A DNA stretch of 64,000 nt from Kofleriaceae bacterium (GTDB lineage Bacteria > Myxococcota_A > Polyangia > Haliangiales > Haliangiaceae): the NCBI GenBank assembly GCA_018058095.1, contig JAGPCO010000012.1, positions 1-64,000 of the forward strand, in the 5' to 3' direction. The notes under the pieces are model-generated. The model had not been told where the DNA came from, ran no database searches, and worked only from the letters and a program-made list of their open reading frames with translations. The translations under genes were made by a program, and so were the position numbers. Positions 27,595 to 40,700 of the stretch are shown here, piece after piece (within the stretch, counting starts at the first letter, position 1; each line of letters opens with the position of its first letter).

Positions 27595-28110
27595 ATGGAG
27601 CGCGTCGAGGTCTGGCAGGGCGACATCACCACGCTCGCGGTCGACGCCATCGTCAACGCGGCCAACACCAGCCTGCTCGGCGGCGGCGGGGTCGACGGCG
27701 CGATCCACCGCGCGGCCGGGCCCGAGCTGGTCCACGCCTGCCGGCTGCTCGGTGGCTGCAAGGTCGGGGACGCGCGCCTGACCGCCGGCTTCCGGCTGCC
27801 GGCCCGCCACATCATCCACACCGTCGGGCCGAAGTGGAACGGCGGTGGCCTGGGCGAGGCCGCCTTGCTGGCCTCGTGTTACCGCCGCGCGCTGGCGCTG
27901 GTCCGGGACCACGAGCTCGACAGCGTCGCCTTCCCGGCCATCTCGACCGGCATCTACGGTTACCCGGCGGCGCAGGCCGCGCAGATCGCCGTCGCCGAGA
28001 TCGGCGCGGCGCTGGCGGCGGCGCCGTGGCCGCGCCGGGTCGTGCTGGTCGGCTACGACGCCGCGGCGACCGCGGTGCTGCGGGCCGCGCTCGCCGCCGG
28101 CGCCGGCTGA
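27595..28110 (+). CDS. Macrodomain ADP-ribosyl/O-acetyl-ADP-ribose hydrolase
   Basis: A 171-residue stand-alone macrodomain. It has the ADP-ribose-binding and catalytic motifs of the YmdB/MacroD class: [50 protein letters not shown] and [13 protein letters not shown]. These enzymes remove O-acetyl-ADP-ribose or mono-ADP-ribose. The start is ATG 27595, with AGGA 4 nt upstream and TACACA 7 nt upstream. No ADP-ribosyltransferase is nearby. Confidence 0.93.
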   Translation: MERVEVWQGDITTLAVDAIVNAANTSLLGGGGVDGAIHRAAGPELVHACRLLGGCKVGDARLTAGFRLPARHIIHTVGPKWNGGGLGEAALLASCYRRALALVRDHELDSVAFPAISTGIYGYPAAQAAQIAVAEIGAALAAAPWPRRVVLVGYDAAATAVLRAALAAGAG

Positions 28111-28116
28111 GCGCGA

Positions 28117-28368
28117 TCAGGCGGCGCCGGCCGTACACCCACCGGGCCGCACCACCCGCGTCGCCGACGCCGGATGGGCACCCAGGCGATCGGCCGGCCG
28201 GCGCGGGCGCGCCACCAGCTCGCCGCCGCAGTTAGGGCAGGTGCCAGCCAGCACGCCGTCGGCGCAGGCCGCGCAGAACGTACACTCGAACGAGCAGATC
28301 CGCGCCTCGGTCGAATCGGGCGGAAGATCGCGGTCGCAACACTCACAGCCCGGGCGCAGCGCCAGCAT
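28117..28368 (-). CDS. DUF1272-family small cysteine-rich protein
   Basis: An 83-residue protein matching the DUF1272 pattern: LRPGCECCDRDLPPDSTEA, then CSFECTFCAACAD and TCPNCGGELVARPRRP. The many CxxC-type pairs predict bound zinc. Function is uncharacterised in general. TATAGT ends 7 nt before the ATG, implying a leaderless mRNA. Confidence 0.85.
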   Translation of the reverse strand: MLALRPGCECCDRDLPPDSTEARICSFECTFCAACADGVLAGTCPNCGGELVARPRRPADRLGAHPASATRVVRPGGCTAGAA

Positions 28369-28375
28369 GGCCTCG

Positions 28376-28381
28376 ACTATA
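28376..28381 (-). promoter_or_regulatory. -10 element of the DUF1272 gene
   Basis: The minus strand reads TATAGT, 7 nt and the ATG at 28368. It overlaps the end of the upstream membrane-protein gene. Confidence 0.45.
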
Positions 28382-28823
28382 CCCGGCTCGACGCCGGCAG
28401 CTCGTCGACCTCGGCCCGCGCCAGCGGCCGCGGCGGACCGGCCACCAGCGCCAGCAGGCAGCCGGCGGCCGCGACCAGCCCGGCCAGGATCGACAGCTCG
28501 AGCGCCGGCTGCGGTGTGGGGTCGACGGGCGAGCGGGCCGCCACCGCCAGCAGCGTGCCCACGCCCTGGCCGACGCCGATGGCGGCGTGCAGAAGGCCGG
28601 CGACGACGACGACCACGCCGGCGGCCAGCACCCCGACCGCGGCCAGGCCCCGGCTCCAGCGCCGGCGGAGTCCGTCGATGGCCACCAGCCCGACGGCCCC
28701 GGCCGGGCCGGCGATCAGCAGACCGATGCCCGACAGCTCGAGGTGGTCCGGGCCCACCGCGACGCAGGCCGCGGCCACGGCGATCACCGTCGCCACCAGC
28801 ACCAGGGCCCAGACCACCCGCAC
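28377..28823 (-). CDS. Small integral membrane protein
   Basis: About 148 residues from GTG 28823; the start is uncertain because several GTG codons cluster there. Four hydrophobic segments are visible: VVWALVLVATVIAVAAACV, IGLLIAGPAGAVGLVAI, GLAAVGVLAAGVVVVVAGLL and LSILAGLVAAAGCLLALVAG. No family was recognised. Confidence 0.5.
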   Translation of the reverse strand: MRVVWALVLVATVIAVAAACVAVGPDHLELSGIGLLIAGPAGAVGLVAIDGLRRRWSRGLAAVGVLAAGVVVVVAGLLHAAIGVGQGVGTLLAVAARSPVDPTPQPALELSILAGLVAAAGCLLALVAGPPRPLARAEVDELPASSRV

Positions 28824-28923
28824 GCCGGTAAGCGTGCCACGGCCTGGGCCGGACCAGCCCGGCACACCCTGGCACCCACCAGAGCCACACCATCTCGCGT
28901 GGTTGCGACGCGAGCGCGCCAGG

Positions 28924-28952
28924 TTGTCAAGGTCGTGCCGGCTTGTCACACT
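28924..28952 (+). promoter_or_regulatory. Candidate promoter for the second sigma54 activator
   Basis: TTGTCA (28924-28929), a 17-nt spacer and CACACT (28947-28952), 6 nt before an ATG at 28959. Confidence 0.35.
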
Positions 28953-28958
28953 AGGGCC

Positions 28959-28987
28959 ATGAGCGCGGCCTCGGAGCACGACCCGCG

Positions 28988-28991
<4 letters not shown>
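28959..28991 (+). CDS. Possible 10-codon leader peptide
   Basis: ATG 28959 opens a 10-codon frame (MSAASEHDPR) whose TGA overlaps the GTG start of the activator gene as GTGA. It could couple translation to the activator or could be chance. No repeated or rare codons are visible. Confidence 0.25.
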
Positions 28992-30190
<1,199 letters not shown>

Positions 30191-30201
30191 GGGCGGGGCG
30201 C

Positions 30202-30207
30202 TAGACT
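30202..30207 (+). promoter_or_regulatory. -10 element, 6 nt before the secreted-protein start
   Basis: TAGACT lies 6 nt before the GTG at 30214. Confidence 0.4.
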
Positions 30208-30213
30208 GCCGGG

Positions 30214-30783
30214 GTGAGCCGCCCCGCCGTCGTCACCAGGTTCGCGGCGCTGGCGTGGTTCGGCGTCGCGGCCTCGGTCGCCGCCGCCGAGCCGCTGCCG
30301 GCCGTGACCTGCGCCGAGGCGCCGCCCAACCAGGCGGCGACGCCGACGCCGCGCCCGCGCAGCCTGGACGAGGTCGACTGGTGCAACCACGACTTCGGTG
30401 GGGTCAACCAGGACCTGCGCCGCGGCCGAGCCGAGCTGCACGAGTACGGCGAGCTCGGCGGCCTGCACGACACGTACATCACCCGCCTGCGCGCGGTGGT
30501 CCGGGGCGACCTCGACGGCGATCGTCGACCCGAGGTGGCGGTGGTGCTGTCGCAGGAGACCTGGCTGGCCAGCGGCGGATCGAACACCAGCACCGACGTG
30601 TTGGTGTTCACCTGGCGCCGCGGCAAGCCGAACCTGCTCGGTACCATCCCGGCGGGAACCCCGGTCGAGGCCGTGAGCCTGCGCCGCGGCCTGGTCGAGT
30701 TCACGTCCGGGCCGGACCACACGGTCAGCGTGCACCGGCGCGGCAAGCGCGGGTTCGTGCTGGTGCGCCGGACGACCCCGTAG
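30214..30783 (+). CDS. Hypothetical secreted protein with FG-GAP-like segment
   Basis: A 189-residue protein with a signal peptide ending near VAAAEP. Two cysteines (VTCAEA, DWCNHD) may form a disulfide. RGDLDGDRRPEVAVVL is an integrin-like FG-GAP/calcium turn. Start GTG 30214. Its TAG directly abuts the stop codon of the convergent cyclase gene, leaving no terminator space. Function unknown. Confidence 0.5.
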   Translation: MSRPAVVTRFAALAWFGVAASVAAAEPLPAVTCAEAPPNQAATPTPRPRSLDEVDWCNHDFGGVNQDLRRGRAELHEYGELGGLHDTYITRLRAVVRGDLDGDRRPEVAVVLSQETWLASGGSNTSTDVLVFTWRRGKPNLLGTIPAGTPVEAVSLRRGLVEFTSGPDHTVSVHRRGKRGFVLVRRTTP

Positions 30784-31785
30784 TCAGTGGGTGGGCGCCG
30801 CCTCGGCGACCACGAAGCGGTTGCGCCCGCCCTGCTTGGCCGCGTACAGCGCGGCGTCGGCCAGCTCGAGCAGCGCCGCCGCCGAGTCGACCCGGTGATC
30901 GGGCACGGCGGCCAGGCCCATGCTGAGCGTCACCTCGCCGGGTGCGCTCGCGCCGAGCGCGGTCGCCGCGACCAGCACGCGCAGGCGCTCACCGAGGATG
31001 GCGGCGCCGGCCAGGTTGGTGTCGGGCAACAGCAGGGCGAACTCGTCGCCGCCGAACCGGGCCACCACGTCCATCAGGCGCAGGCTGGCGCTGAGCAGGT
31101 CGGCCACCTCGCGCAGCACCCGGTCACCGGCGAGGTGGCCGTGCCGATCGTTGACCGCCTTGAAGCCGTCGAGGTCGATCAGGGCGACGGTGAGGGTGTG
31201 GCCGTAGCGCTGGGCCCGGGCCAGCTCCTCGTCGAGCCGCTCGACGAAGAAGCGGTGGCTGCGCAGCCCGGTCTTGTCGTCGGTCGCGGCCAGCTTGGCC
31301 AGGCGGTCGACCTCGCCGCGCGACGACACCAGCATGGCGTTGACGTGCTCGAGCCGCCGGTTGGCCGCCTCCAGCTCGGCCACCTGGGCGACCAGCTTGC
31401 TGCGCAGCTCGGACCGCTCGATGGCCTGGTTGGCGGCCAGCACCAGCTCCTCGCGCCGCCACGGCTTGTGCAGGAGGCCCCACACCCGGCCGCGGTTGAC
31501 GGCGGCCAGCGCCAGCTCGGTCTCGGTCACCCCGGTGACCAGGATGGACGGCACGTCGGGGTGGTGCTCGGCCAGGAACTCGAGCAGCTCGAGCCCCGAG
31601 CCGCCGGGCATGGCGTGGTCGGTCAGCACCACGGCATAGCTGCGGCTGGCCAGGAGGTCACGCGCCTCGGCCAGGTTACTCGCCTCGTCGACCTCGACCC
31701 CGGGCAACGCGCCGAGCACGCGCGCCATCGCTCGCCGCGCCACCGGCTCGTCGTCGACGCAAAGGAGGCGATGCGCGCTCGACAT
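30784..31785 (-). CDS. Receiver-GGDEF diguanylate cyclase
   Basis: A 333-residue response regulator that should make cyclic di-GMP. The receiver domain has Asp11/12, phosphoacceptor Asp56 (VLTDHAMPGG), Thr in VTGVTE and Lys in LHKPWRRE. A coiled coil (about 118-170) leads to the cyclase domain with an intact GGDEF active site (ARFGGDEFALL). An RLMD inhibitory I-site lies five residues before it, so product feedback is expected. ATG 31785 is preferred over the upstream TTG at 31800. The cognate kinase is not in the window. Confidence 0.93.
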   Translation of the reverse strand: MSSAHRLLCVDDEPVARRAMARVLGALPGVEVDEASNLAEARDLLASRSYAVVLTDHAMPGGSGLELLEFLAEHHPDVPSILVTGVTETELALAAVNRGRVWGLLHKPWRREELVLAANQAIERSELRSKLVAQVAELEAANRRLEHVNAMLVSSRGEVDRLAKLAATDDKTGLRSHRFFVERLDEELARAQRYGHTLTVALIDLDGFKAVNDRHGHLAGDRVLREVADLLSASLRLMDVVARFGGDEFALLLPDTNLAGAAILGERLRVLVAATALGASAPGEVTLSMGLAAVPDHRVDSAAALLELADAALYAAKQGGRNRFVVAEAAPTH

Positions 31786-31954
31786 GGTCCGCGTCGACAA
31801 CGCTACGAGCGCTGGCCGCAGCCGTCAACCCGCGCGAGGCCGTGCTGGTCGGGTGCGCCGATGTGGGTGCGATGAATTCGCAAGCCGAGGGTTAGTGCGC
31901 TTCGGCCTGGCGCTGCTCGCGGCCAGCGTCGAGCGGTCCGGGTGAGCCGGGTCG

Positions 31955-32896
31955 CTACAGGTCGCGCAGCGCGTCGGCCAGCGTCGGCCGCGTGAAGGTG
32001 AAGCCGAGGCGCTGCAGCGCCGCCGGCACGGCGCGCCGCCCGCCGACGAGGTACTCCCACAGGCCCGGCACGGCCAGGCGCAGGGCCAGGGTCGGCGTCG
32101 GCACCAGCGCGGGGCGGCCGACCGCGCGGCCGAACGCGCGCGCGAAGTCTCGCTGGCGCACGGTCTCGGGCGCGACCAGGTTGATGGCGCCGCGGAAGCG
32201 ATCGTCGGCCACCGCCTGGGCGTAGGCGGCGACGGCGTCGTCGAGGTGGATCCACGAGAACCATTGCTTGCCCGAGCCGAGCCGGCCGCCGACGAACTTG
32301 GCGAACACGCCGCGCAGCTTGGCCACCGCGCCGCCCTCGCGCGCCAGCACCACGCCGGTGCGCATCCTCACAACGCGGACGCCGACCTCCTCGGCCTCGA
32401 GCGCCTCCGCCTCCCACAGCGCGCACACCCGCCCCAGGAACGAGTCGCCCGGCGGGTTCGACTCGTCGATCTCGTCGTCCTCGAAGCCGACCTCGGGGTC
32501 GGCCAGCGGGTACAGATCGATGCCCGACGCGGTGACCAGCACGCGCGGGCGATGGTCGGCCGGCAGCGCGGCGATGGCGCGGACGATGGTCGCGGTCGAC
32601 TCGACCCGGCTGTCGCGGATGCGTTGCTTGTACATCGTGGTCCAGCGCGCGCCGGCGATGGACTCGCCGGCCAGGTGCACCACCGCGTGCGCGCCGCCCA
32701 GCTCGGCCGTCCACGGCCCGTCGGCCTCGAGCCCGGCCTCGACGCAGCGCACCTCGGGCCCGAGCACCCGCGCGGCCCGGGCCACATCCCGGGTCAAGGC
32801 GACGACCGCGTAGCCGTCGGCCCGCAGCCGCTTGACCAGCGGCACGCCGATGAGCCCGGTCGCCCCGGTGACGACGACGGTGGCGTTGGTACCCAT
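31955..32896 (-). CDS. TIGR01777-family NAD(P)-dependent epimerase-like protein
   Basis: A 313-residue short-chain dehydrogenase-like protein. The Rossmann nucleotide-binding motif is VTGATGLIGVPL. Further family marks are AVVHLAGESIAGARWT, KQRIRDSRVESTATIV, RVLVTASGIDLYP, WFSWIHLDDAVAAY and INLVAPETVRQRDFA. This group (YfcH/SulA-like) has no well-defined substrate. TATGGC lies 6 nt before the ATG. Upstream lies the hairpin-flanked element at 32938-33282. Confidence 0.85.
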   Translation of the reverse strand: MGTNATVVVTGATGLIGVPLVKRLRADGYAVVALTRDVARAARVLGPEVRCVEAGLEADGPWTAELGGAHAVVHLAGESIAGARWTTMYKQRIRDSRVESTATIVRAIAALPADHRPRVLVTASGIDLYPLADPEVGFEDDEIDESNPPGDSFLGRVCALWEAEALEAEEVGVRVVRMRTGVVLAREGGAVAKLRGVFAKFVGGRLGSGKQWFSWIHLDDAVAAYAQAVADDRFRGAINLVAPETVRQRDFARAFGRAVGRPALVPTPTLALRLAVPGLWEYLVGGRRAVPAALQRLGFTFTRPTLADALRDL

Positions 32897-32937
32897 GGCG
32901 GAGCCATACCACGCGCCGCCCGGCTGCCGACGCCCTA

Positions 32938-33282
32938 GCAGGCCGCTGACAAGCGCGGCGTAGCCGCGTTTGCAGCGACCTGCCCCGTGCCCGTGCCCGT
33001 GCCCGTGCCCGAGTCTGGGCGGTCAGTCTCCGGCCAGACGAGCCAGCATGGCGACGACCCGCTCGAGCAACGCGAGCGCGGGCGCCAGGACGACCGCCGT
33101 GCCATCCGATAGAAGCGCTGCTTCTCATCCCGTGAGAATTCACCGGCGCCTTCGGCGATGTTGAGGTGCCGGGTGGTCGCGGCCGGCACCGCCCGAGCGA
33201 TCGGGCACGGGCACGGGCACGGGCACGGGCACGGGAGCAGGGCGAGAGAAACGCCGCTGCGCGGCGTTTCTAAGCACCCTGC
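32938..33282. mobile_element. 345-bp hairpin-flanked element with decayed gene
   Basis: Two 46-nt imperfect hairpins of similar layout (GCAGG...CCTGC ends, a central CGC-GC/GC-GCG stem) bound the element at 32938-32983 and 33237-33282. Inside them lie inverted CCCGTG runs (32984-33014 and, as GGGCAC, 33190-33236), which flank a four-helix-bundle gene remnant. It fills the 388-nt gap between the epimerase and thiD genes. No transposase is present. The right hairpin directly follows the thiD stop and may serve as its terminator. Calling it mobile is inference from structure. Confidence 0.45.
33023..33189 (-). pseudogene. Four-helix-bundle (23S intervening-sequence-type) protein remnant
   Basis: One frame reads HLNIAEGAGEF, then SRDEKQRFYRMAR, the signature of the four-helix-bundle family related to 23S rRNA intervening-sequence proteins. 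A frame change then continues with LLERVVAMLARLAGD and a stop (33023-33025), which is the usual C-terminus. The first helix and the middle of the protein are missing, and the 5' side runs into the CCCGTG repeat. So this is a truncated, frameshifted remnant of a gene usually about 120 codons long. Confidence 0.7.
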
Positions 33283-33284
33283 TG

Positions 33285-34058
33285 CTAGCTGATCGAGCGG
33301 CGGCCGCGGCCGACGGCGACGGGGTCGGCCAGGCGTTCCGCCACCAGCTGCTTGCCGGCCCGGACCGCCTCGAGCAAGGGCTGGCCGTGGGCCAGGCCGA
33401 CGGCGATGGCGGTCGACAGCGCGCACCCGGTGCCGTGCACGGCGTCGCTGGTGGCGATCCGCGGGCCGCGCAGGTCGTGCAGCTCGCCGCCCATCGCCAG
33501 CACGTCGATCGCCTCCGGCCCGCCGAAGTGGCCGCCCTTGATCAGCGCGGCCGCGCCGATGGCGTCGGCCACCGCCCGCGCCGCCGCCCGCTGCGCGGCG
33601 TGATCGTGCAGCTCGGCCCCGAGCAGCAGCGCCGCCTCGTCGAGGTTGGGGGTGATGAGCGTCAGGTGCGGGCGCAGCGCGTCGACCGCGCGGCGCGGAT
33701 CGCCGGCGTACAGCAGCGCCGGGCCACGCGTCGGCCGCAGCACCGGGTCCCACACCACCGGCGCCGCGGTCAGCGCCAGCGCCTCGCCGACCGCCTCGGC
33801 GATGGCGGCGTCGCCCAGCATGCCGATCTTGACCGCGGCCACCTCGACGTCGCTCAGCAGCGCGCGCAGCTGGTCGCGCACCACCTCGGCCGACACCGGG
33901 TTGGCGGCGCGCGCGCCGTGGCTGTCCTGCTCGGTCAGCGCGGTCGCCACCCCGACCACGCGGGCGCCGAGCTGCTCGCCCAGCCGCACGTCGGCCAGCA
34001 GGCCGGCGCCACCCGACGGGTCGAGCCCGGCGATGACCAGCAGGTGCGGCCGCGCCAT
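33285..34058 (-). CDS. thiD: Hydroxymethylpyrimidine/phosphomethylpyrimidine kinase
   Basis: A 257-residue ThiD, which phosphorylates HMP and HMP-phosphate in thiamine biosynthesis. Family motifs are VIAGLDPSGGAGLLADV, TALTEQDSHG, VKIGMLGD, DPVLRPTRG, TPNLDEAALL, LIKGGHF and the phosphate-binding HGTGCALSTAIAVGLAHG. It follows gcdH by 9 nt on the same strand. No TPP riboswitch was seen upstream. Confidence 0.93.
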   Translation of the reverse strand: MARPHLLVIAGLDPSGGAGLLADVRLGEQLGARVVGVATALTEQDSHGARAANPVSAEVVRDQLRALLSDVEVAAVKIGMLGDAAIAEAVGEALALTAAPVVWDPVLRPTRGPALLYAGDPRRAVDALRPHLTLITPNLDEAALLLGAELHDHAAQRAAARAVADAIGAAALIKGGHFGGPEAIDVLAMGGELHDLRGPRIATSDAVHGTGCALSTAIAVGLAHGQPLLEAVRAGKQLVAERLADPVAVGRGRRSIS

Positions 34059-34067
34059 CGGCGTCGC

Positions 34068-35234
<1,167 letters not shown>

Positions 35235-35285
35235 GGGTGCGCTCCTGTGCGGGCCCCGAAACGGGCCCTGGCGAGATCGCAGCGG

Positions 35286-35291
35286 TATACT
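35286..35291 (+). promoter_or_regulatory. -10 element of the lytic transglycosylase gene
   Basis: TATACT lies 6 nt before the GTG at 35298, so the transcript should start at the start codon. Confidence 0.5.
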
Positions 35292-35297
35292 CCCCAG

Positions 35298-37454
<2,157 letters not shown>

Positions 37455-37467
37455 CGCTCGTCCCGCT

Positions 37468-37485
37468 GGGCGGCGCGGGCCGCCC
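37468..37485. terminator. Hairpin after the transglycosylase gene
   Basis: GGGCGGC-GCGG-GCCGCCC forms a 7-bp stem 13 nt after the stop codon. No T-run follows. Confidence 0.35.
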
Positions 37486-37499
37486 CACTGGCCGCGTGC

Positions 37500-37505
37500 T
37501 ACCTT
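37500..37505 (+). promoter_or_regulatory. -10 element of the DUF5818-like gene
   Basis: TACCTT lies 6 nt before the ATG at 37512. Confidence 0.4.
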
Positions 37506-37511
37506 GTCGTC

Positions 37512-37730
37512 ATGGCCAAGCTCAGAGGCACCGTGCGGCGCAGCGATCTCGAGGGCGGGACCTGGCAGCTCGAGACCGACCAGGGCGAGCGCTACCAGCT
37601 GACCGGCAAGCTCGACGGCGCGCGCGACGGCGGCAAGGTAGAGCTCGACGGCAAGGTCGACCGCTCGGCCATGAGCTTCCAGATGACCGCGCCGATCTTC
37701 AAGGTCAACAAGCTCAAGGCGCTGCCGTAG
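37512..37730 (+). CDS. Small DUF5818-like protein
   Basis: A 72-residue beta-rich protein: RGTVRRSDLEGGTWQLETDQ, RYQLTGKLDG and KVELDGKVDRSAMSFQM. The layout (SDLEGG-W-L, G-Y-L-G, V-L-G-V) matches small OB-like proteins annotated DUF5818. It has no signal peptide, and its function is unknown. It is convergent with the giant LysM-protein gene (20-nt gap). Confidence 0.7.
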   Translation: MAKLRGTVRRSDLEGGTWQLETDQGERYQLTGKLDGARDGGKVELDGKVDRSAMSFQMTAPIFKVNKLKALP

Positions 37731-37749
37731 CCACGCTCCGCATCTCGAC

Positions 37750-40700
37750 TTATCGCGTCGCGGCGCCGGCGCTGGCACCGAGGATCGCGTCGAAGGCCTT
37801 CTCGGCGACCTCGCTGACCGAGTTGATCAGCACCACCTCGAACCGGTCTAGCGCCTCGTCGGCCTCGGCGATCTCGCCGAGCGCCCGGAGTGGTCCGAGC
37901 ATGGTGACGAAGGACGTCCGGACGGCGTGCTGCTGCATCAGGCGGCGCTTGTCCTGAGCCGACATCGCCGGGTCGCGCGCCACCGCGGCCGCGTAGCCCA
38001 CGACCGCTTCGGCCGCGGCCTTGAAGCCGGCGGCCAGGGTCGCGCGCACCACGCTGGTCGACCCGGGCACGAGCTCCAGGACGCCGGCGGCGGCGCCTTG
38101 CAGCACGGCGGACGTGCCCGACGATCCGTCGACGAAGCGGGCCTCGATGGCCTTCGTCGCCGCCTCGTAGAGGGCCGAGACCCCGGCGCCGCCGGGCACG
38201 ACCGTGCCAAGCGCGAGGATCAGGCTGGCGCCGTCGCGGACCACGGTGGCCGCCACCCGCGCCGCCTCGACGGCCGACAGCTTGTTGCCGTTGAGCCGCT
38301 CGAACTCGGTCCGGACCCGCAGGAAGTGCTGGTGCAAGGCGAGGCCGAGCGCCTTCGCCTCGGTCGCGTCGATCCCGGGCGCGGCCAGCGCGCGCTCCAC
38401 CTCGGCGGCGTCGCGCCCGAGCTCGCCGAGCAGGCCGATCGAGAAGGCCCATCCCAGGTGTCCCACCTTCTTCCAGTCCACGATCTGGGCGCGAACGGTG
38501 GCGACGATCTGCCTGGCGCCCTCGATCCCGGCGGCCCGCGTCGCGGTCGCCGCCACGTCCGGATCGACGCCGAAGCTCTCCTCCGTCGTCACCGACGGCG
38601 TGAGCACGGTGTCGGCGCCCGGGACCTGCAGGCGCTGGCCGACGAAGACCCGGGCGGACGCCCCGAGCTGCGGGTTGAGGGTGCGGAGCTGCTGCAGCGG
38701 TACCCGGAAGCGCACGCTGATCCCGCCGAGCGTGTCGCCGGGAATGACGGTGTAGTTGCCGCCCGGGGTCGAGCCGCGCCCGGTCGCGGCGCCGGCCTGC
38801 CCGAGGTGCTGGGCCAGGTACGACCGGACCTCGGTGGTGTCCTTGCCGCGGGCGTCGACGACCTCGATGCGGGATCCGCTCGCGCCGAGGCCGCCGCTCG
38901 GCGCCGCGGTGGTGACGTTGTCGCGGTCGCGCAGGTCGTGGGTGTTGTAGCCAGAGCTGGCCGGCACCGCGACGCTGGCGCCGAAGTAGGCCCGCCCGCC
39001 GCCACCCAGCGCGGCCCCGCGCGCCGCCGCGTCGTGGGTCGCGGTCAGCGCGAACAGGCTGGCACGGCCGGTGCGCAGCGCGGCCTGCGCCGTCGCCACG
39101 GCCGGCGCCACCTCCGCGTCGTCGTCGACCACGTGTTGCAGCGCCGCCACGTCGAGGTCGTGCTGGGCCAGCGCCTCCTCGTGGCCCGGGCCGTCGACGT
39201 CGCCCCTGGCACCGGGCGAACCGACCTCGCCGCCGGGCCCGTCTGGCCCCGGAGGCAACACGCCACCGTCGTCGGCCGGGACCTCGCTCGGGCCGAGCGT
39301 GTCGGCCGCGGCCTGCCGGGCCGCCGCCCGCTCCTCCTCGATGGCGCCGCGCAGGCCGCTGATGGCCTGACCCAGCGCGAACGCCGCGGCGAAGGTCGCC
39401 GCCTCGTCCTTGCCGGTGATCGCCTTGGTCCAGGCGTCGAGCTTGCTGGTCAGCTCGGCCGCGGCCGCGACTCGCTTGCCGTGGTGGAACTCGGTCACCA
39501 GCTCCCCGACCGCGGCCACCGCGCCGGCGTAGTCGGGACGCGGCCGGCGGCTGGCCGCGGTCAGAGCCGTCGCGGCCAGGCTCACCACGCGACCCGCCTG
39601 CTGGACCCGCGTCAGCAGCGCGTCGCGGCCGCCGTCGGCGCCAGCCTCGCCTTCGTGCTGGTAGCGGGCCAGCTGGATCGCCTCGGCCAGCCCGAGCGCG
39701 GCGTCGACCAGCGCGCCCGGGTCGGAGCCACGGTTGGCCCACGCCGCCTTGACCCGGTTGGCGCTGCCGACGATCCGGGCCGCGTCCTCGAGGCGCCCGC
39801 CGCCCCGGAGCTCGCCGGCGATACCCAGCGCGGCCTCGGCCACCGCGCCGTAGTCGGGCGGCTGGTCGCCCAGCGCGCGTTGCCCGGCGCCGACGAAGCG
39901 GGTGATGCTGGTGGCCCGGGCCAGCTGCTTGCCGGTCTTGCCCTGGCCGCCGGTGGCCGCGGTCGCCGCCGCCAGCACGCCGCCGATGGCCGCGATCGGA
40001 TCGCCGGCCTTGATGCCGGCCACCACCCGCTGTCCCCCGGCGACCACCCCGCTCCAGGTGGTCAGCCGCTCCTCCCACCGCTTCATCGTCTGCGCGAACT
40101 TGCCCGCCCCGGTGGCGGCCGCGCCGGCGAACGCCGCCGCGCCGGAGGCCAGCGCGCCGAGCAGCGACCCGGCGTTCTTGGCCTTGGCCGCGGCCATCGC
40201 CGCCTGCGCCGCCTGCGCCACCTTCTGCGCCTTGCCGGCGATCTCGCCGACCTTGCGGAAGGCGCTGGCCGCGCCGGACATGCCCTTGGCGAAGGCGGCG
40301 GCACCGACCAGCGCACCGGCCACGCCGATGGCCGCGCCCAGCCAGTTGCCGGTGCGGATCGCGTTGACCGCCTGCATGACCGACAGCGCGATCAGCGACG
40401 CGCCGCCGGTGATCGGGGCGATGACCCCGAGCACGATCGGCAGCGCGGCCTTGACCCAGCCGAACATGCGCGACAGCAGCCCGCCCTGCTTCTTGACGTC
40501 GAACTCGGGGTTGCCCTCGGCGTCGCAGCGGACGCCGATCTCCCACGACTTGCCGCGCAGGCCGCCGCTGATCTTGATCTTGACCTTGTGCGTGCCCGGC
40601 ACGTGCGCCACCCGCATGACGTCGTCGAACAGGCGCGCGGCCCGGGCCGGCCCGGCCTTGACCAGGTCGGCCCGGTCGACGCCCAGGTCGACCAGGAAGT

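Noticed and set aside
32938-33282. Diversity-generating retroelement suggested by the four-helix-bundle remnant
   Set aside because: No reverse transcriptase, template repeat or variable repeat is present; the remnant fits the general four-helix-bundle family better.
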